In this document: in pieces, positions 40,559-40,815 of the stretch
Layout of the letters: every line of letters starts with the position of its first letter
How positions within the stretch are numbered: the first letter of the stretch is position 1
Origin: a virus
Strand: one strand, 5' to 3'
IMG/VR virus record: IMGVR_UViG_3300024432_000004
Coordinates: 1 to 40,815 of that record
DNA length: 40,815 nucleotides
Made by a program: the position numbers and the translations under genes
Notes under the pieces: generated by a model
The model's input: only the letters and a program-made list of their open reading frames with translations
Told to the model about the DNA's origin: nothing
The model's database searches: none

Positions 40559-40815
40559 TCAATTTAAAATAGTATCGTGGGGTGGTGCATTCATCATACC
40601 ACTATCAATCAATTGCTGATCAGTCCAATTTGATGCATGATACTGTTCTCTGGTTAAACCGTTTGCTTTCGATGTCATTGTGAATTGCGGCACTGGGGCA
40701 GCTGGAGCCTGCTGTTGCATGGGCACTGGGGCAGCTGGAGCCTGCTGTTGCATGGGCACTGGGGCAGCTGGAGCCTGCTGTTGCATGGGCACTGGGGCAG
40801 CTGGAGCCTGCTGTT
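40559..40815 (-). CDS. C-terminal part of the same SSB-like protein
   Basis: This is the continuation of the gene that starts at 791. It holds further 11-residue MQQQAPAAPVP repeats and a unique C-terminal tail of about 43 residues that contains FTMTSKANGLTREQYH and ends with PPHDTILN. An internal GTG/ATG could be mistaken for a start, but the frame is continuous with 791 once the shared terminal repeat is merged. The unique tail would be the part available for partner contacts, by analogy with other SSB tails. That role is inference. Confidence 0.65.
   Translation of the reverse strand, partial: QQAPAAPVPMQQQAPAAPVPMQQQAPAAPVPMQQQAPAAPVPQFTMTSKANGLTREQYHASNWTDQQLIDSGMMNAPPHDTILN
40687..40815. 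repeat. 33-bp tandem repeat (right portion), shared with window start
   Basis: This carries almost four copies of the same 33-bp unit as at 1-107, lying in the SSB-like gene. The last 103 bases equal the first 103 bases of the window. That is the signature of a circular assembly opened in a repeat, more than of a physical terminal repeat, because the reading frame passes straight through. Confidence 0.9.

Overview
This window looks like the complete genome of a tailed double-stranded DNA phage (class Caudoviricetes) with a long non-contractile tail. It is AT-rich and densely coded. The first 103 bases and last 103 bases are identical and lie inside one 33-bp tandem repeat of one gene. That gene reads in frame from position 791 down to 1 and continues from the far end to 40559. 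The window is therefore best read as a circular or circularly permuted genome of about 40.7 kb, opened inside a repeat. The host was probably a Gram-negative bacterium: the phage carries a signal peptide plus an outer-membrane autotransporter barrel, and two type IV prepilin-like proteins. No finer host assignment is possible from sequence alone.

There are two opposing gene blocks. The minus-strand block starts at a good sigma70-type promoter (7990-8018) and runs leftward through the window end to 37829. In transcription order it encodes a ribbon-helix-helix protein, a Prim-Pol/PriCT-2/SF3 primase-helicase, a YozE-like small protein, an SF2 helicase, two tiny tandem-duplicated proteins, a VRR-NUC nuclease, a protein with a 7-residue repeat, a DUF2800 (Cas4-like) nuclease, a probable single-strand-binding protein with an 11-residue repeat tail, an unknown protein, a family B DNA polymerase and a zinc-ribbon protein. 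It is a self-contained replication and recombination module. The plus-strand block (8674-37828) encodes packaging, head, connector, tail, fibre and lysis genes: TerS, TerL, DUF4055 portal, MuF-like protein, scaffold, P22-type coat protein, connectors, tail terminator, tube protein, gpG/gpGT with a programmed -1 frameshift, tape measure, distal tail proteins, TipJ, fibres, a DUF5675 endolysin candidate and an alpha/beta hydrolase.

The two blocks diverge from a 725-bp non-coding region (7949-8673). It holds phased GTGTCCAGT repeats arranged as a nested inverted repeat and a perfect 53-bp palindrome. This is the best candidate for the replication origin or main control region, and the ribbon-helix-helix protein next to it is a candidate ligand.

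Three parts are unusual. (1) A roughly 6.7-kb cassette (18386-25098) interrupts the normally contiguous connector and tail genes. It encodes a 15-repeat beta-propeller-like protein, a 1220-residue autotransporter-type protein preceded by a G12 tract and a perfect hairpin, and an unknown protein; strong hairpins lie downstream of the autotransporter. (2) Around the tail-tip gene there is a superinfection-immunity-like membrane protein, a perfect 19-bp hairpin burying the TipJ ribosome-binding site, TipJ itself, and two tandem type IV prepilin-like genes. This suggests a host-surface or pilus gatekeeping module. (3) A tRNA-like fold sits inside a long inverted repeat between the MuF-like and scaffold genes, and several very small membrane-protein genes sit at gene junctions. 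No integrase, excisionase, CI-like repressor or ParA was seen, so the phage is probably virulent or maintained by an unrecognised route.
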